From assembly GCA_946221065.1 (NCBI GenBank), contig CAMIIO010000002.1, positions 62,001 to 126,000 of the forward strand: a DNA stretch of 64,000 bases, written 5' to 3'. The position numbers and the translations under genes were made by a program. Below are positions 62,739 through 64,000 of the stretch, piece by piece (positions within the stretch are counted from its first letter, which is position 1; every line of letters starts with the position of its first letter). This DNA comes from an uncultured Rothia sp. GTDB lineage: Bacteria > Actinomycetota > Actinomycetes > Actinomycetales > Micrococcaceae. The notes under the pieces were generated by a model that saw only the letters and a program-made list of their open reading frames with translations, had not been told where the DNA came from and made no database searches.

Positions 62739-62774
62739 ATCTCCCCGGATCCTATGAGAGGAAGCCGGGGAGAT
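62739..62774. terminator. Hairpin terminator between the antiporter and the Tat-exported protein gene
   Basis: ATCTCCCCGG (62739-62748) pairs perfectly with CCGGGGAGAT (62765-62774). The two flanking genes converge on it. Confidence 0.75.
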
Positions 62775-62826
62775 GGCTACGCTAGTTTATATCTAGCGAG
62801 CGAGCAAAAAAGAATAATTTATAATT

Positions 62827-63588
62827 TTACGGTTGCTTATTTACCACGACACCAAGTCGCTCGGTGGTCAATATCGTGCCATTACTCAGATAAGCTGTGG
62901 CATAAATACTGGTGTGAACTTCGCTGTTACGCATCTGTCGGGAAACATTGAAGTAGTTAATCGCAAAGCGACCGGAAGGACCAGCCGTGAACTCTCTACA
63001 TCCATTACTTGTAGGGGTATAGGTACCCGAGCCAGATGCATCGGTCCAGGTGAGAGTCGCGTCCCAAGCGTTGTAAGTATTCCCGCCAGGATAGGTCGTT
63101 GCCTGATTATTCTGAGTGTTCGTTACGATATTGGACCAACCGGGATTAGGTGCCGTACTCGGATTCTGTGCGCTAGGAGTCATAGGAGCATAGGTCCAGG
63201 TTGTCGAGCAACCTACAGTGGTACACTTACCACTCTCATAATGGTTAGTGCTGGGATTGCCCATAAACCACAGGCCGTTACCCTTCGTATTCTGCCCCTG
63301 GTGGTTTTCTATAAAAAATTGCTCGGTTATTTTGGTAACCGTCACACCGGGAGGAAGGTTTTTAACGGTTGGTTGCGCGCCAATGGTTAGCTGCATATCG
63401 GTTTTTCCCGTATCCGCCAAACTGGTAGCAACAGTTCCAAACTGGACTGATGCACCTCCGTTCACTGAAAAATCTGGAGTACCACATTGTGAGGAAGCAT
63501 ATGCCGGAACCACCGCCGAAGCGGCGACAACGGGAGCCGCCCAAGCGGCGCCCTTAGCAAGTGTACGGCGTGAGAGTTGATTATTCAC
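62827..63588 (-). CDS. Tat-exported protein of unknown function
   Basis: About 253 residues from GTG 63588 (AGGGAA box before it); the longer frame to 63651 adds 21 residues with no signal character. The N-terminus SRRTLAKGAAWAAPVVAASAVVPAYA is a twin-arginine signal peptide with a likely cleavage after AYA. The mature part is Thr/Asn/Gly-rich with four cysteines (SQCG, KCTTVGCS, NGCREF) and looks beta-rich, like a surface or secreted protein. Base composition appears lower in GC than in its neighbours. No family recognised. A 10-base G run (minus strand) lies about 90 bases upstream. Confidence 0.7.
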   Translation of the reverse strand: MNNQLSRRTLAKGAAWAAPVVAASAVVPAYASSQCGTPDFSVNGGASVQFGTVATSLADTGKTDMQLTIGAQPTVKNLPPGVTVTKITEQFFIENHQGQNTKGNGLWFMGNPSTNHYESGKCTTVGCSTTWTYAPMTPSAQNPSTAPNPGWSNIVTNTQNNQATTYPGGNTYNAWDATLTWTDASGSGTYTPTSNGCREFTAGPSGRFAINYFNVSRQMRNSEVHTSIYATAYLSNGTILTTERLGVVVNKQP

Positions 63589-64000
63589 TATTTTCCCTAA
63601 AATAGATGTGCCATTGCGTGGTTCATTTCCCACAAGAGAAGGGGGAAGCATCTGGCGCGGACTGTCTTCTCTAAACTACCCCCCCCCCGCGTGAATATCA
63701 ACCATTTAGGGGACGCCAAGGTTGCTGTACCTAGGGGGTAGGCTACTCCCCTGGCAGACATAGTTTTTAAAAACCATGCCCACGTGCAAAAACAATCTGC
63801 CAGCACAAAACTCTAACCTGAAAAGATTGGGGGAAATATTTACCTCCGGCGTGTTATTAAGATATGCACCTCACACCCAACACACGCGCTTGCCCGCTTC
63901 GTCGCCGTCGTCGCGTATAAACCACGCACAAGCAAAGAGCGGTGCCCGAGCTATCTTGCCGGAACACCGCCCCTCACACAACAAGGCTAATGAAGCCCTA
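63589..64000. other. End of window: leader of the Tat-protein gene, no further gene recognised
   Basis: Apart from the C10 tract, this stretch contains a CTAGG-rich segment near 63730 and a possible small stem GCGGTG/CACCGC near 63931-63957. A minus-strand frame of 69 codons (63597-63806) runs across the C10 tract but has no recognisable content and no ribosome binding site. Nothing else could be called. Confidence 0.35.
63679..63688. repeat. 10-bp C/G homopolymer upstream of the Tat-exported protein gene
   Basis: Ten consecutive C on the plus strand (G10 on the minus strand) lie about 90 bases before the GTG start at 63588, within the presumed promoter or leader. Tracts of this length are prone to slippage in replication. 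Confidence 0.85.

Noticed and set aside
63597..63806. 69-codon minus-strand frame crossing the C10 tract that could be fused by slippage to the Tat-protein gene
   Set aside because: No recognisable content or ribosome binding site; the Tat protein has its own good GTG start with AGGGAA at 63588.

Overview
The window reads as chromosomal DNA of a mid-GC actinobacterium of the Micrococcaceae, most likely a Rothia species. This is an inference from gene families and gene order: a system II cytochrome c maturation cluster beside menA and a DUF4229 gene, the tiny ribosomal protein bS22, a topoisomerase I with a Lys/Ala-rich tail, and a block (about 17.9-48.7 kb) whose order resembles Mycobacterium tuberculosis Rv3646c-Rv3683. 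No phage, plasmid, CRISPR array or intact insertion sequence was seen.

Layout. 0-8 kb: the end of menA, small membrane proteins, an acetoin/diacetyl reductase, the minus-strand cytochrome c assembly run (histidine phosphatase, TlpA-like, CcdA, ResB, CcsB), a glutaredoxin-like protein and bS22. 8-12 kb: two adjacent minus-strand regulators (ArsR-type, then GntR/FCD-type), each with a very long low-complexity tail. 12-15.5 kb: an AcuC-like deacetylase and a two-gene Ktr/Trk potassium system. 15.6-16 kb: a probable small RNA and a palindromic repeat. 16-23 kb: proC, a sugar phosphate isomerase-like gene, topA, an FMN-binding protein and a methyltransferase. 23-24.2 kb: an AT-rich stretch with a broken GNAT acetyltransferase gene that carries a 38-bp perfect palindrome flanked by a 5-bp direct repeat. 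24-27.5 kb: minus-strand enzymes (GyrI-like, TrhO, an old-yellow-enzyme relative, a second FMN-binding protein).

27.5-34.2 kb is the actinobacterial 'helicase/secretion neighborhood': a DEAH helicase with a C-terminal cysteine cluster converging on a minus-strand Tad/Flp-type operon (ATPase, two inner-membrane platform proteins, DUF4244 pilin-like, two TadE-like). 34.3-45.4 kb holds an AhpD-like protein, a family A DNA polymerase, NudL-like and endonuclease III genes, acetyl-CoA synthetase, 3-dehydroquinase, a MarP-like protease, a Crp/GlxR regulator, a second NUDIX protein, RidA and DUF4177. 45.5-48.7 kb is a class A PBP with a metallophosphoesterase. 48.7-64 kb holds a heterodimeric ABC exporter, a large FAD/Fe-S D-lactate dehydrogenase-like protein, an unrecognised membrane protein, tRNA-Pro(CGG), an MMPL transporter, a multi-spanning acyltransferase-like protein, a CPA2 antiporter and a Tat-exported protein preceded by a 10-bp homopolymer.

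The most unusual material is (1) the palindrome insertion in the GNAT pseudogene, (2) the tailed ArsR/GntR pair, (3) families of intergenic palindromes, two of which occur twice in the window, (4) a candidate small RNA with C-rich hairpin loops, and (5) an inverted pair of consensus DnaA boxes between the Tad operon and the AhpD-like gene.
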